This document shows, in pieces, positions 25,284 through 33,867 of a stretch of DNA of 40,589 bases. Position numbers and translations under genes: made by a program. Under the pieces are notes generated by a model, which worked only from the letters and a program-made list of their open reading frames with translations, had not been told where the DNA came from and made no database searches. Source of the DNA: Nautiliaceae bacterium. GTDB taxonomy: Bacteria > Campylobacterota > Campylobacteria > Campylobacterales > Nautiliaceae. The DNA is taken from assembly GCA_027038555.1 (NCBI GenBank), contig JALVVX010000027.1, positions 1-40,589 on the forward strand. The letters are read 5' to 3'. Numbering within the stretch: the stretch's first letter is position 1; each line of letters opens with the position of its first letter.

Positions 25284-25832
25284 TTATTTTTTAAAAGATT
25301 TTTTGTTTAATTTTATTTTGTTTTTTAAATTTGTTTTTTTATTTTTTATGTTATTTATTTTATTTTTATAAGCCGCTTTTTTATTTTTTAAAGCTTTCTT
25401 TTTTGCAGCAGCTTTTAATTTTTTATTTTTTAATTTATTTTTAAAGCTGTTTTTATTTTCTTTTTTAGAATTTAATTTTTCTTTCATTGCTGCTTTTTTG
25501 TTTTTTAGACTTTCTTTTTTATTTTTTAAATTTTCTTTTTTGGTGTCTATTTTATTTTTAAAAGCTTCTTTTTTATTTTGAATTTTTGATAAATGTTTTT
25601 TTGTCATAACATTGTTTTTTACATTTGCAATAGTGTTTTCATCAAAACCTTTTATATTTTTAAGATCGTCGGCACTTTTGATTTTATGAGTTTTTCTATA
25701 ATCGATTATTGCTTTTGCTTTTTGAGGTCCTATTCCTTTTATTTTTTCAAGTTCTTGCATTGAGGCTGTATTTAAATTCAATGCAAAGAGTGATGTTGAG
25801 ATTAATGATGTAATTAAAATAAATTTTTTCAT
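25284..25832 (-). CDS. ComEA-like helix-hairpin-helix protein with lysine-rich tail
   Basis: 182 residues from the ATG at 25832, which follows AAAGGA; an in-frame ATG at 25868 gives 12 extra non-conserved residues. A signal peptide of ~17 residues is followed by a helix-hairpin-helix pair (LNTASMQELEKIKGIGPQKA, then DLKNIKGFD), as in ComEA, the periplasmic DNA receptor of natural transformation. From about residue 70 to the end the protein is almost wholly Lys/Asn/Ala/Leu in repeats of a KNKK-type unit. It probably binds DNA in the periplasm (inference). Confidence 0.8.
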   Translation of the reverse strand: MKKFILITSLISTSLFALNLNTASMQELEKIKGIGPQKAKAIIDYRKTHKIKSADDLKNIKGFDENTIANVKNNVMTKKHLSKIQNKKEAFKNKIDTKKENLKNKKESLKNKKAAMKEKLNSKKENKNSFKNKLKNKKLKAAAKKKALKNKKAAYKNKINNIKNKKTNLKNKIKLNKKSFKK

Positions 25833-25854
25833 GTTCGTTCCTTTGTTTTTTGGA

Positions 25855-25860
25855 AGTATA
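25855..25860 (-). promoter_or_regulatory. -10 element of the ComEA-like gene
   Basis: TATACT on the minus strand, 22 nt upstream of the ATG at 25832. Confidence 0.5.
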
Positions 25861-25918
25861 AATTTCAAAAATGATATAAAAGTGACAGTGGTGTTTAATT
25901 TTAGCTAAATATTTAATA

Positions 25919-25927
25919 TGTTACAAT
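25919..25927 (+). promoter_or_regulatory. Extended -10 promoter of the tatD-mrdA operon
   Basis: TG-T-TACAAT at 25919-25927, 19 nt before the tatD GTG, followed by AAAAAAGG. It is the only clear promoter seen before the long envelope gene cluster. Confidence 0.55.
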
Positions 25928-25946
25928 TTCGGAAAAAAGGTTAGCA

Positions 25947-26696
25947 GTGATTATAGATACACATACTCATCTCGATAATGAAAAATTTATAGAAGATGTC
26001 GATGAGGTTATCAAAAGAGCAATTGAGCATAATGTGAAAAAATTTATAATTCCGGCAGCTGATCCAAAAGATTTGAAAAGAGCAATTGAACTTGCGGAGA
26101 AATACGATTATATATATTTTGGAGTTGGAGTTCATCCCGTGGATATTGATAAATATGATGATAATTTTTTACTTGAATATATAAATCATCCTAAATGTGT
26201 TGCAGTAGGGGAAATTGGACTTGATTATCACTGGGTAAAAGAGAAGGAAAAAAGAGAAAAACAGCAGGAATTTTTTAAAAGACAAATAGAAATTGCTCTT
26301 GAATATAATAAACCTATTATAATTCATGTAAGAGAAGCTACCGAAGATACTTATAAAATAATAAAACAATATCCGCAAGTAAAAGGGGTTTTCCACTGTT
26401 TCAATGCTGCCGAGCAGCTTTTGGATTTTAGTGAAAGGTTTTATTACGGAATTGGTGGAGTAATAACATTTAAAAACGCAAGAAAACTTGTAAATGTTTT
26501 TCCAAAGATTCCAAAAGAAAGAGTTATTATAGAAACTGATGCACCGTATCTTACACCACATCCTTTTAGAGGTCAAAGAAATGAGCCTATGTATACAGTG
26601 TATGTTAGAGATAAAATTGCACAACTTTGGAATGTTTCAAAAGAGGAAGTGGAAAACATAACAACGAAAAATGCAAAAAGGATTTTTAAAATATGA
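25947..26696 (+). CDS. tatD: TatD-family metal-dependent DNase
   Basis: 249 residues starting at GTG. Metal-dependent hydrolase fold: DTHTHLD (4-10) supplies the first metal histidines, VGEIGLDYH near 90-98, IIIHVREA near 124-131, FHCFNA near 149-154 and ETDAPYLTP near 196-204. TatD proteins are Mg-dependent 3'-5' exonucleases acting in DNA repair and fragmentation. First gene of the envelope cluster; overlaps the next gene by ATGA. Confidence 0.93.
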   Translation: MIIDTHTHLDNEKFIEDVDEVIKRAIEHNVKKFIIPAADPKDLKRAIELAEKYDYIYFGVGVHPVDIDKYDDNFLLEYINHPKCVAVGEIGLDYHWVKEKEKREKQQEFFKRQIEIALEYNKPIIIHVREATEDTYKIIKQYPQVKGVFHCFNAAEQLLDFSERFYYGIGGVITFKNARKLVNVFPKIPKERVIIETDAPYLTPHPFRGQRNEPMYTVYVRDKIAQLWNVSKEEVENITTKNAKRIFKI

Positions 26697-28033
26697 AATA
26701 TTTTTCAATTTTATTGATTTTAATTAATATTGTTTACGCTGATGTTTTTCAAAATAAAAACTTAAAGATTTTAAAATCATTGGATATTAAAGAGAGTTTT
26801 ATTAACAATCCGTTGCTTAAAAAAACATATAAATACTATGCTAAATATAAAAAAATTTATATGTATAATATAATTGATAATGGTTATGATTTGATTCCTA
26901 TTATACAAAACGAAATAAAACATTCACATCTTCCAAAAGAGCTTGTAACTGTTGCAATGGCTGAAAGTTATATGAATTTACAAGCAAAATCAGATAAAAA
27001 AGCTGTCGGTCTTTGGCAATTTATGCCTGTTACGGCTCAAAGATTCGGTCTTAAAATTGATAAATATATAGATGAAAGACGTGATGTTTATAAATCCACA
27101 AAAGCGGCAATTAAATATTTAAATTATTTGCATTCTTATCTTGGTAAATGGTATCTGGCTGTAATGGCTTATAATGCCGGAGAGGCAAGAGTGGTAGAAG
27201 GTGTTGTTAGAGCAAAAGTTGATAAATTATGTAAAAATATGGGCAAAAAATGTAAAACAGATGAATTCATTAAAAAATACAGAAAAATTATAAAAGATTA
27301 TCAACATTACGGAGGTAAAAAATATGTTCCGCTTTATAAATTGTATAAAAAATTATCCAATGTAAATATCACTCTTAGCGATTTATTAAAATATCAAAAA
27401 AAATTAAAACGTCAATATCTTCCAAAAGAGACCAGAGATTATATATTAAAAGTTTTGAGTATTTCATTTAATTATAATAAAGAAAAATTTATAAAATTAG
27501 CCCAGAAAAAATATTCTTCTTCAATGCTTAAACTGACCTATGTTTCAGTTAAAGTTCCTGCTGGAACTTCGCTTTATTATGTTTCCAAAATTTTAAAAAT
27601 CGATTATAAAAAATTAAGAAACCATAATTTACAGCTTAAATATTCTTTTACACCTCCTTATAATTATTATATTTACATTCCTGCAAATAAATTAAAACTT
27701 TTTACAAGGAAATTTAACCCTAAAAAAAGAAAATATATTTATGTTTATAAAGTTAAAAAGGGTGACAATTTGTTAAAAATTGCAAAAAAATTCGACATAA
27801 CCGTATCAATGATAAAAGATTATAATAAACTTGGAAAGTACCTTCATATAAATCAAAAAATTTTTATTCCTCTTAGTTATAGATTTGTAAAATATAAAGT
27901 TAAAAAGGGAGATTCCATTTTAAAAATAGCAAAAAAATTTGGAATACCATACAAAAAAATTATAAAATTCAATAATCTGAACACTTCTGTTATTAGGGTG
28001 GGACAGGTGCTTAAAATTCCACAAAGGATATAA
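26693..28033 (+). CDS. mltD: Membrane-bound lytic murein transglycosylase with LysM repeats (MltD-like)
   Basis: 446 residues with a cleavable signal peptide (VYA-D near 16). The SLT domain has catalytic Glu91 in AMAESY, followed by AVGLWQFMP. Three LysM-like units follow: a degenerate one near 285-335, then two good ones (YKVKKGDNLLKIA near 350 and YKVKKGDSILKIA near 400) that bind peptidoglycan. It cleaves glycan strands with 1,6-anhydro ends. It overlaps tatD by 4 nt and is followed directly by rlpA. Confidence 0.9.
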   Translation: MKYFSILLILINIVYADVFQNKNLKILKSLDIKESFINNPLLKKTYKYYAKYKKIYMYNIIDNGYDLIPIIQNEIKHSHLPKELVTVAMAESYMNLQAKSDKKAVGLWQFMPVTAQRFGLKIDKYIDERRDVYKSTKAAIKYLNYLHSYLGKWYLAVMAYNAGEARVVEGVVRAKVDKLCKNMGKKCKTDEFIKKYRKIIKDYQHYGGKKYVPLYKLYKKLSNVNITLSDLLKYQKKLKRQYLPKETRDYILKVLSISFNYNKEKFIKLAQKKYSSSMLKLTYVSVKVPAGTSLYYVSKILKIDYKKLRNHNLQLKYSFTPPYNYYIYIPANKLKLFTRKFNPKKRKYIYVYKVKKGDNLLKIAKKFDITVSMIKDYNKLGKYLHINQKIFIPLSYRFVKYKVKKGDSILKIAKKFGIPYKKIIKFNNLNTSVIRVGQVLKIPQRI

Positions 28034-28714
28034 TTGAAACAAATAATTTTAACGGTGATTTTTATTTTACTAACCGGATGTGCGACAAAAGAATATAACT
28101 CTTATGTTCTTCCAAGCCCAAATATAAAAAAACCGACTCAAAAACCGTATGTAGTAAATGGAAATGTTTATTATCCTTATAAAAAAGTACCGATAGGTTG
28201 GACTCAAAAAGGGATTGCCAGTTGGTATGGCCCAAACTTTCACGGAAAATATACAAGTAACGGTGAAATTTATAATATGTTTGCGTATACAGCAGCCCAT
28301 AAGACCCTTCCTATGAATACGATAGTAAAAGTTACGAATTTAAATAATGGAAAAAGTGTTATAGTAAGAATAAATGACAGAGGACCTTTTGTCAAAGGGA
28401 GAATAATAGATCTTAGTTATGTAGCAGGTAAAAAACTCGGACTTGATGTTACAGGTATTGCTCCTGTGATAATAAAAGTTATTAAATTCAAAGGGAAAAA
28501 TTATGTAAGCGGATATAAAATTCAAACAGGTGCTTTTATAAATAAAAAAGGAGCTTTGATTACGGCAAATAAATATAAAAAATTTGGCTATAATACCAAA
28601 GTGCTAAAAGTAGGAAAATTTTATAAAGTATATATCACAGGGTTTAAAACATACAACGAAGCAAAAAAATTTGAACTTGAAAATCATATTGCCGGATTTA
28701 TTGTAGGAGATTGA
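28034..28714 (+). CDS. rlpA: RlpA-family septal lytic transglycosylase, lipoprotein with SPOR domain
   Basis: 226 residues starting at TTG immediately after the mltD stop. The lipoprotein signal ends LTGC (Cys16). The double-psi beta barrel starts GIASWYGPNFHG (near 56) and keeps the residues used for catalysis in RlpA: His in AAHKTLP and Asp in INDRGPF. The last ~70 residues look like an SPOR domain (YKIQTGAF ... KVYITGF), which binds stripped septal glycan. Position after mltD suits a role in cell separation. Confidence 0.9.
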   Translation: MKQIILTVIFILLTGCATKEYNSYVLPSPNIKKPTQKPYVVNGNVYYPYKKVPIGWTQKGIASWYGPNFHGKYTSNGEIYNMFAYTAAHKTLPMNTIVKVTNLNNGKSVIVRINDRGPFVKGRIIDLSYVAGKKLGLDVTGIAPVIIKVIKFKGKNYVSGYKIQTGAFINKKGALITANKYKKFGYNTKVLKVGKFYKVYITGFKTYNEAKKFELENHIAGFIVGD

Positions 28715-28715
28715 A

Positions 28716-29285
28716 ATGATTGAAATAAAAAGAGAAACAAAAGAAACTAAAATAGAAATAAAAGTCGATATTAAAGGTGAGTTAAACACCAATATTTCCA
28801 CGGGAATAGGTTTTTTTGACCATATGCTTGAAACACTGGCAAAACATAGTGGCATTTCTATGGAGATTTTTTGTGACGGGGATATAGATGTTGATTATCA
28901 TCATACTGTTGAAGATGTCGGTATTGTATTGGGACAGGCTTTGTATAAAGAAGTTTATCCTATAACAAATATTGAAAGATTTGCAAATGCGGTAGCTATT
29001 CTTGATGAAGCGGCCGTTGAGGTGGACTTGGATATAGGAGGAAGGCCTTATCTTGTTTATGATTTCCCAATGGATGGAGCCATAAGAGATTTTGATATGG
29101 AGCTTGTGGAAGAATTTTTTAAATCTCTTGTCTTTAATTTTAAAATAGCGGCACATATTATTTACAAAAGAGGACAAAATAGGCATCATATCGTAGAGAG
29201 TGCTTTTAAATCTTTTGCGGTAGCTCTAAGACGTGCACTTGAATACAGACAAAGCGGGATTCCATCAACAAAAGGTGTTTTATGA
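28716..29285 (+). CDS. hisB: Imidazoleglycerol-phosphate dehydratase
   Basis: 189 residues, monofunctional HisB for histidine synthesis. Motifs: GIGFFDHMLETLAKHSG (29-45) and DVDYHHTVEDVGI (57-69), both carrying the paired Mn-binding histidines, plus HHIVESAFKS near 150-159. No other his gene is near; its place between rlpA and kdsC interrupts an otherwise envelope-directed cluster. It overlaps kdsC by 4 nt, so it is part of the operon. Confidence 0.95.
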   Translation: MIEIKRETKETKIEIKVDIKGELNTNISTGIGFFDHMLETLAKHSGISMEIFCDGDIDVDYHHTVEDVGIVLGQALYKEVYPITNIERFANAVAILDEAAVEVDLDIGGRPYLVYDFPMDGAIRDFDMELVEEFFKSLVFNFKIAAHIIYKRGQNRHHIVESAFKSFAVALRRALEYRQSGIPSTKGVL

Positions 29286-29779
29286 TAGAACTTATCGTAA
29301 TTGATGTTGACGGGACATTGACTGACGGGAAAATTTTATATTCAAGCGAAGGTGCAGAGATTAAGGCTTTTAATATAAAAGACGGTTTAATGATAAAATC
29401 ATGGAATATGCTTGGTAAAAAAAGTGCAATAATTACCGGAAGAGTTTCGAATATGGTAGAAAGAAGAGCAAAAGAGCTAAGTATAACTTATATTGAACAG
29501 GGAATAAGAAATAAAGAAGAAAAATTGAAAGAAATATGCGAAAAAGAAAATATTTCATTAAAAAATGTTGCGGTAATAGGTGATGATATGAATGATTACG
29601 GTATGATGAAAAATGTTAAAAGAACATTTGCACCTTTTGATGCTAATCCTTTTATTTATGATTTTGTAAGTGATCCTTTGACAAAAAAAGGCGGTGAGGG
29701 AGCAGTTGCCGAAATGATTGAAATTTTATTAAAAGAAGAAAATCTTTATGATAAATTTTTGGACTTATGGGTAAATTAG
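29282..29779 (+). CDS. kdsC: 3-deoxy-D-manno-octulosonate 8-phosphate phosphatase
   Basis: 165-residue HAD-superfamily enzyme that dephosphorylates Kdo-8-phosphate, giving the Kdo activated by KdsB (9977-10696). The nucleophile motif is DVDGTLTDG (8-16), followed by ITGR near 55-58 and the acidic GDDMNDYGMM motif near residues 100-109. It overlaps hisB by 4 nt and lptC by 13 nt. Confidence 0.93.
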   Translation: MIELIVIDVDGTLTDGKILYSSEGAEIKAFNIKDGLMIKSWNMLGKKSAIITGRVSNMVERRAKELSITYIEQGIRNKEEKLKEICEKENISLKNVAVIGDDMNDYGMMKNVKRTFAPFDANPFIYDFVSDPLTKKGGEGAVAEMIEILLKEENLYDKFLDLWVN

Positions 29780-30267
29780 TATTATTTACTATTATCTTAA
29801 TAATTATTTTACTTTTTCCTATATATGAAAATAGTAAAATTTTTATACCTATTGAAAAAAATTTAAAAAAAGAAATAGCGCTTGCTATAATTAGTAAAGG
29901 TACTTTTTCAGTTTATGATATTAATTTGAGTAAAAGAGGCAAATTTGATACTTTTTTTATATATAAAAACCGTTATATTGTCAATGAGCTGAATGTTGAC
30001 GATATTGAAAAAAACGAGAGTTATTTCGCTAAAAAAGCAATATTGAAAAATAAAATTTTAACCGCTTTTAATTTTAATTATAGAAGTCCGAAATACAGCT
30101 TTGTTTCGGATTTTGTTATATATAATTTAAAAACAAAAAATATAAGAGGGAGACAATTTTTCTTATATTCGGATGAATATAATTCAACCGGCAAAAAATT
30201 TTTTATAGATTCTAAAAGAGATATTAGTGCCGAAAATATAAGTTTTTATTTAAAGGTTAAAAAATGA
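29767..30267 (+). CDS. lptC: LPS export protein LptC (putative)
   Basis: 166 residues: one N-terminal membrane anchor (about 3-20) and a periplasmic beta-rich remainder with strand-like segments (SVYDINLSKRGKFDTFFIY, ISAENISFYL). Primary similarity to E. coli LptC is low; the call rests mainly on architecture and on the order kdsC-lptC-lptA. LptC bridges the LptBFG transporter and LptA. Overlaps kdsC by 13 nt and lptA by 4 nt. Confidence 0.75.
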   Translation: MGKLVLFTIILIIILLFPIYENSKIFIPIEKNLKKEIALAIISKGTFSVYDINLSKRGKFDTFFIYKNRYIVNELNVDDIEKNESYFAKKAILKNKILTAFNFNYRSPKYSFVSDFVIYNLKTKNIRGRQFFLYSDEYNSTGKKFFIDSKRDISAENISFYLKVKK

Positions 30268-30716
30268 AAAAAATTTTACCGCTTTTTTTAATGACTGTTT
30301 CTATATTATGTGCGGATATTTTACATATAACAAGTAAAAAATTTTATTATGACTCAAAAAAATTAATTAGTGTTTTTACCGGTGATGTGAATGCTACCAA
30401 AGGTAAAGATAATATTTTAGCTCAGAATATGACTATATATTTCAATAAAGATAAAAAACCTATCAAATATATGGCAGAAGGTAAGGTCAGATTTATATTA
30501 AATGATGAAAATGTAACCTATAAAGGGCATTGTGATAAACTTATTTATAATTTTTTGACGACAGATGTTTATTTAATAGGAAATGCATATGTTAGAAAAA
30601 TTCAGACAAATGAGAGTTTAAGTGGTGACGAAATAAAAATAAACAAAAAAAATAAGACAATAGAAGTAAACGGTGGTAAAAAACCTGTTAATATTATAAT
30701 AAAGGTAAATGAATGA
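30264..30716 (+). CDS. lptA: LPS transport periplasmic protein LptA
   Basis: 150 residues with a signal peptide (cleavage near CA-D, residue 17). The OstA/LptA jellyroll is suggested by FTGDVNATKGKDNILAQNM and YMAEGKVRFIL segments and by GDEIKINKKNKTIEV near the end. It forms the periplasmic bridge carrying LPS to the outer membrane. Overlaps lptC and engB by 4 nt each. Confidence 0.85.
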   Translation: MKKILPLFLMTVSILCADILHITSKKFYYDSKKLISVFTGDVNATKGKDNILAQNMTIYFNKDKKPIKYMAEGKVRFILNDENVTYKGHCDKLIYNFLTTDVYLIGNAYVRKIQTNESLSGDEIKINKKNKTIEVNGGKKPVNIIIKVNE

Positions 30717-31309
30717 AAGTTAAATTTTTAAAATCTGCTCCAAGCATAAATGAAGCTATTGAGCCTAATTTTACGGAAGTTGCATTGCTTGGGAGAAGTA
30801 ATGTTGGCAAAAGTAGTTTTTTAAACGCTTTTACTAATCAAAAAATTGCAAAAACTTCCCAAACTCCTGGAAAAACGAGGCTTATTAATTTCTTTGAAGT
30901 AGAAGATGAAGGAAAAAAATATATTCTTGTAGACCTTCCTGGATTCGGATACGCAAAAGTTTCAAAATCAATGCTTAAAGAATGGGGTAAAAACTTAGAT
31001 GAATTCTTAAAAAACAGATTTAATATTAAACTTTTTATTCATTTAAGGGATGCAAGGCATCCGAATCTTGATATTGATAATAATGTTGACGAATATTTAA
31101 AAAGTTTTTTAAGAAAAGACCAGCAAATTCTTACAGTTTTTACAAAGATTGATAAATTAAAACAAAGCGAACTTGCTAAACTTAAAAGAGAATATCCTAA
31201 TGCATTATTCGTATCGAATTCAAAAAAAAGAGGAATTGCCGAAGTAAAAAGAAAAATCAATGAAATTTTATGGGGTGAATATGAAAATAATAAAACCTAC
31301 TCTGAGTGA
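30713..31309 (+). CDS. engB: Ribosome biogenesis GTPase EngB/YsxC/YihA
   Basis: 198-residue GTPase needed for 50S subunit assembly. G1 GRSNVGKSS near 27-35, G3 DLPGFGYAKV near 74-83, G4 TKIDK near 144-148 and G5 SNSKK near 166. Overlaps lptA by 4 nt; its 3' end overlaps argA by 29 nt. Its place between lptA and the mrdA region is conserved in Campylobacterota as far as I recall. Confidence 0.94.
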   Translation: MKVKFLKSAPSINEAIEPNFTEVALLGRSNVGKSSFLNAFTNQKIAKTSQTPGKTRLINFFEVEDEGKKYILVDLPGFGYAKVSKSMLKEWGKNLDEFLKNRFNIKLFIHLRDARHPNLDIDNNVDEYLKSFLRKDQQILTVFTKIDKLKQSELAKLKREYPNALFVSNSKKRGIAEVKRKINEILWGEYENNKTYSE

Positions 31310-31736
31310 AATTATTGATATTCAGACAATTTTGAAACCTTATGTGGATGAAGGTATAATTCTTTACAGAGACGAAGATGAAATAGCAACTAATATACGT
31401 TCATATGTAATTGCATATGACGAGCATATACCTGTTGGTGTTGCAGCTTTACATATATTTTCTCCTTTTTTGGGAGAGATACGTTCACTTGCAGTTAGTA
31501 AAGATTATCAGGGAAAAGGAATAGGTAAAAAAATAATAAATTCTCTTTTAAAAGAAGCAAAAAACATTGGACTTAAAGAAGTATTGGTTTTAACATATCA
31601 AAAAGAATTTTTTGAAAAAATGGGATTTAGAGAAATTCCAAAAGAATCGATTCCTGATAAAAAAATATGGGCGGATTGTATAAAATGCAAATTTTTTCCA
31701 AATTGCAACGAAATAGCACTTATTATATCTTTATAA
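31281..31736 (+). CDS. argA: N-acetylglutamate synthase, short GNAT type
   Basis: 151 residues from the ATG at 31281, chosen because GGGGTGA lies just upstream; an earlier in-frame ATG at 31260 is less likely. It has the GNAT acetyl-CoA site (SLAVSKDYQGKGIGKKII) and the C-terminal signature of stand-alone NAGS: FFEKMGFREIP, then KKIWADCIKCKFFPNC. It would make N-acetylglutamate at the head of arginine synthesis. The reading frame begins inside engB and its end overlaps the next gene by 52 nt. Confidence 0.75.
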   Translation: MKIIKPTLSEIIDIQTILKPYVDEGIILYRDEDEIATNIRSYVIAYDEHIPVGVAALHIFSPFLGEIRSLAVSKDYQGKGIGKKIINSLLKEAKNIGLKEVLVLTYQKEFFEKMGFREIPKESIPDKKIWADCIKCKFFPNCNEIALIISL

Positions 31737-32107
31737 TATTTATAATATTTTTAATTGCATTATTTAATTCTAAGTCTATTTTTTTTCCTGTATTATTAGG
31801 AAGCGTGTTTTTATGTTTGGATTTATTCAGCACGGTTTTATATTTGGGGCTTTTTTCTATTTTGCATAAATATAATATATTTTATTTCGAATTTTTTTAT
31901 CTCTTTTATTATTTTTATCTTAAAAACAAAATTTTAGATTTTTTTGATAAAGAATATTTTGATGTAATATCTATTTTTATAATTTATGCCGGATATTTTT
32001 TTTATTTGTTAAAATTTACGAATATTAATTTTATTTTTATTTACATATTATACAATTTTGCATTCGATTTAATAATTATTAGGATATTTGGATGCAAACC
32101 AGAATAA
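31685..32107 (+). CDS. Hydrophobic membrane protein in the MreD position
   Basis: 140 residues from the ATG at 31685 (a 6-residue longer form starts at 31667; neither has a strong ribosome site). It consists of about five membrane segments rich in Phe, Ile, Leu and Tyr, with few charges. No family is recognised. It lies directly before mrdA (16-nt overlap), where MreD or an equivalent is often found, so a role in cell-wall elongation is a reasonable guess. It starts within the 3' end of argA. Confidence 0.65.
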   Translation: MQIFSKLQRNSTYYIFIIFIIFLIALFNSKSIFFPVLLGSVFLCLDLFSTVLYLGLFSILHKYNIFYFEFFYLFYYFYLKNKILDFFDKEYFDVISIFIIYAGYFFYLLKFTNINFIFIYILYNFAFDLIIIRIFGCKPE

Positions 32108-33867
32108 TACTCTTTTTTATTTTTTTATTATATTCACTTCTTGTATATCGGGTTTATAATTTAAGTGTCGTTTCTTATTCGAAGTATAATCAACTTTCGG
32201 AAAAAAACATTATTAAAACGCTTCCAATTGCTCCTGTAAGGGGTCTGATTTTTGATAGGAATAAAAACACACTTGCGATAAACGAGCTTAGATTTAATCT
32301 ATGCATAAAACCTCATCTAAAAGATAAGGAATTAAATTCGACGATAAATGATATTTCGCAGGTTATGGATATCAATAAAACAAAAGTTTATCAAGAATAT
32401 AAAAAGAACGATTCTCCATACAATAACAAAAGTATATCTGTTGTGAAATATCTTAGTGAAAATGATGTTTATAAAATTGAACCGGTACTTTCTTTAAATG
32501 AAAATATAGGATTTAAAACAACTTATTTAAGAAAATATCCTTTTAAATTTTTTCTTTCGAATATTTTGGGTTATGTTTCAAAAGCAAATGAAAAAGATTT
32601 AAAAAGAAATAAAATAATAAAACTTACTCAAATTTCAGGAAAAAGAGGAGTTGAAAAATATTATGACAATGTATTACAAGGAGATGCGGGAGAAAAAAAA
32701 GTTTTGGTAAATGCGAAAAATCGAATATTAAAAGTACTTTCATACAAACCTCCTAAAAGTCATATTTTGATTTTAAGTATTGATAAAAATTTGCAGGAAT
32801 TTATATATAACACTCTTATGAAAGAGCAAAAAAGAGGTGCTGTTATCGTAATGAGAACCGATGGTGAGATATTGGCGCTTGTATCGACTCCAAGTTATGA
32901 CAATAATCTTTTTGTAAAAGGAATATCTTATAAAAAATGGAATGAACTATCACACGATATCTATAACCCTCTTTTAAATAAGCCTGTAAGTGGTTTATAT
33001 CCTCCCGGTTCAACCGTAAAACCGGCAGAGGCGTTAATTGCAATTGCAAGCGGGAAATGGAATCCATGGAAAAAAATAGATTGTCCTGGATATATTGTTA
33101 TAGGTAATAGGAAATTTAGAGATTGGAGAAGTTGGGGGCATGGAAAAACTGATGTATTCAAAGCGATAAAAGAGAGCGTTGATACATATTTTTATCAGGT
33201 AGGATTGAAACTTGGTATTAATTATATAGCAAAAAATCTAAGAAAAATGGGATTCGGTAAAAAAACCGGTATTGATTTACCAAATGAAAAAAGCGGAATT
33301 GTGCCTGATAAAGAGTGGAAAGCAAGAAAATATCATCAGCCTTGGTTTATAGGGGAGACTCTGAATGCTTCAATAGGACAGGGATATTTTTTGGCAACAC
33401 CTCTGCAAGTTGCTGTAAATACTGCACTTATAGCCACAGGAAAACTCCCAAAACCTTATGTGGTTATGAAAATTGATAACAATCTTACAAAACCTGAACT
33501 AAAAGAAGTTTTATCACAAAAAGAAAAAAATGCCCTAAGACTTGTCAGACGAGGAATGTGGGAAGTATGTAATTCGCCGGGAGGTACTGCAACAAAACAT
33601 ATTCACACTAAAATCACAATTGCAGGTAAAACAGGAACGGCTCAGGTATATTCAATACCTCAGGAAGTTAAAAAAAGAAAAAAAGAGGACGAACTTGTTT
33701 ATTTTCACCGCTCACACGCGTGGCTTACGACTTTCGGTCCATACTCAAATCCTCAATTTGTTGTAACTGTATTGATAGAACACGGGGGACACGGAGGGAG
33801 TGCCGCAGGAGATATTGTGAGTAAAATTTATAATTATCTTGTTGATAAAGGTTATATCAAAAAATAA
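32092..33867 (+). CDS. mrdA: Penicillin-binding protein 2 (peptidoglycan transpeptidase)
   Basis: 591 residues: N-terminal membrane anchor (about 5-25), dimerisation domain starting APVRGLIFDRN (47-57) and transpeptidase domain. The catalytic motifs are S307-T-V-K310 (PPGSTVKP), S362-V-D364 (ESVDTYFYQ) and K513-T514-G515 (AGKTGTAQ). It is the class B PBP for lateral wall elongation, partner of RodA. Overlaps the upstream membrane-protein gene by 16 nt. The last gene of the envelope operon. Confidence 0.95.
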   Translation: MQTRIILFFIFLLYSLLVYRVYNLSVVSYSKYNQLSEKNIIKTLPIAPVRGLIFDRNKNTLAINELRFNLCIKPHLKDKELNSTINDISQVMDINKTKVYQEYKKNDSPYNNKSISVVKYLSENDVYKIEPVLSLNENIGFKTTYLRKYPFKFFLSNILGYVSKANEKDLKRNKIIKLTQISGKRGVEKYYDNVLQGDAGEKKVLVNAKNRILKVLSYKPPKSHILILSIDKNLQEFIYNTLMKEQKRGAVIVMRTDGEILALVSTPSYDNNLFVKGISYKKWNELSHDIYNPLLNKPVSGLYPPGSTVKPAEALIAIASGKWNPWKKIDCPGYIVIGNRKFRDWRSWGHGKTDVFKAIKESVDTYFYQVGLKLGINYIAKNLRKMGFGKKTGIDLPNEKSGIVPDKEWKARKYHQPWFIGETLNASIGQGYFLATPLQVAVNTALIATGKLPKPYVVMKIDNNLTKPELKEVLSQKEKNALRLVRRGMWEVCNSPGGTATKHIHTKITIAGKTGTAQVYSIPQEVKKRKKEDELVYFHRSHAWLTTFGPYSNPQFVVTVLIEHGGHGGSAAGDIVSKIYNYLVDKGYIKK

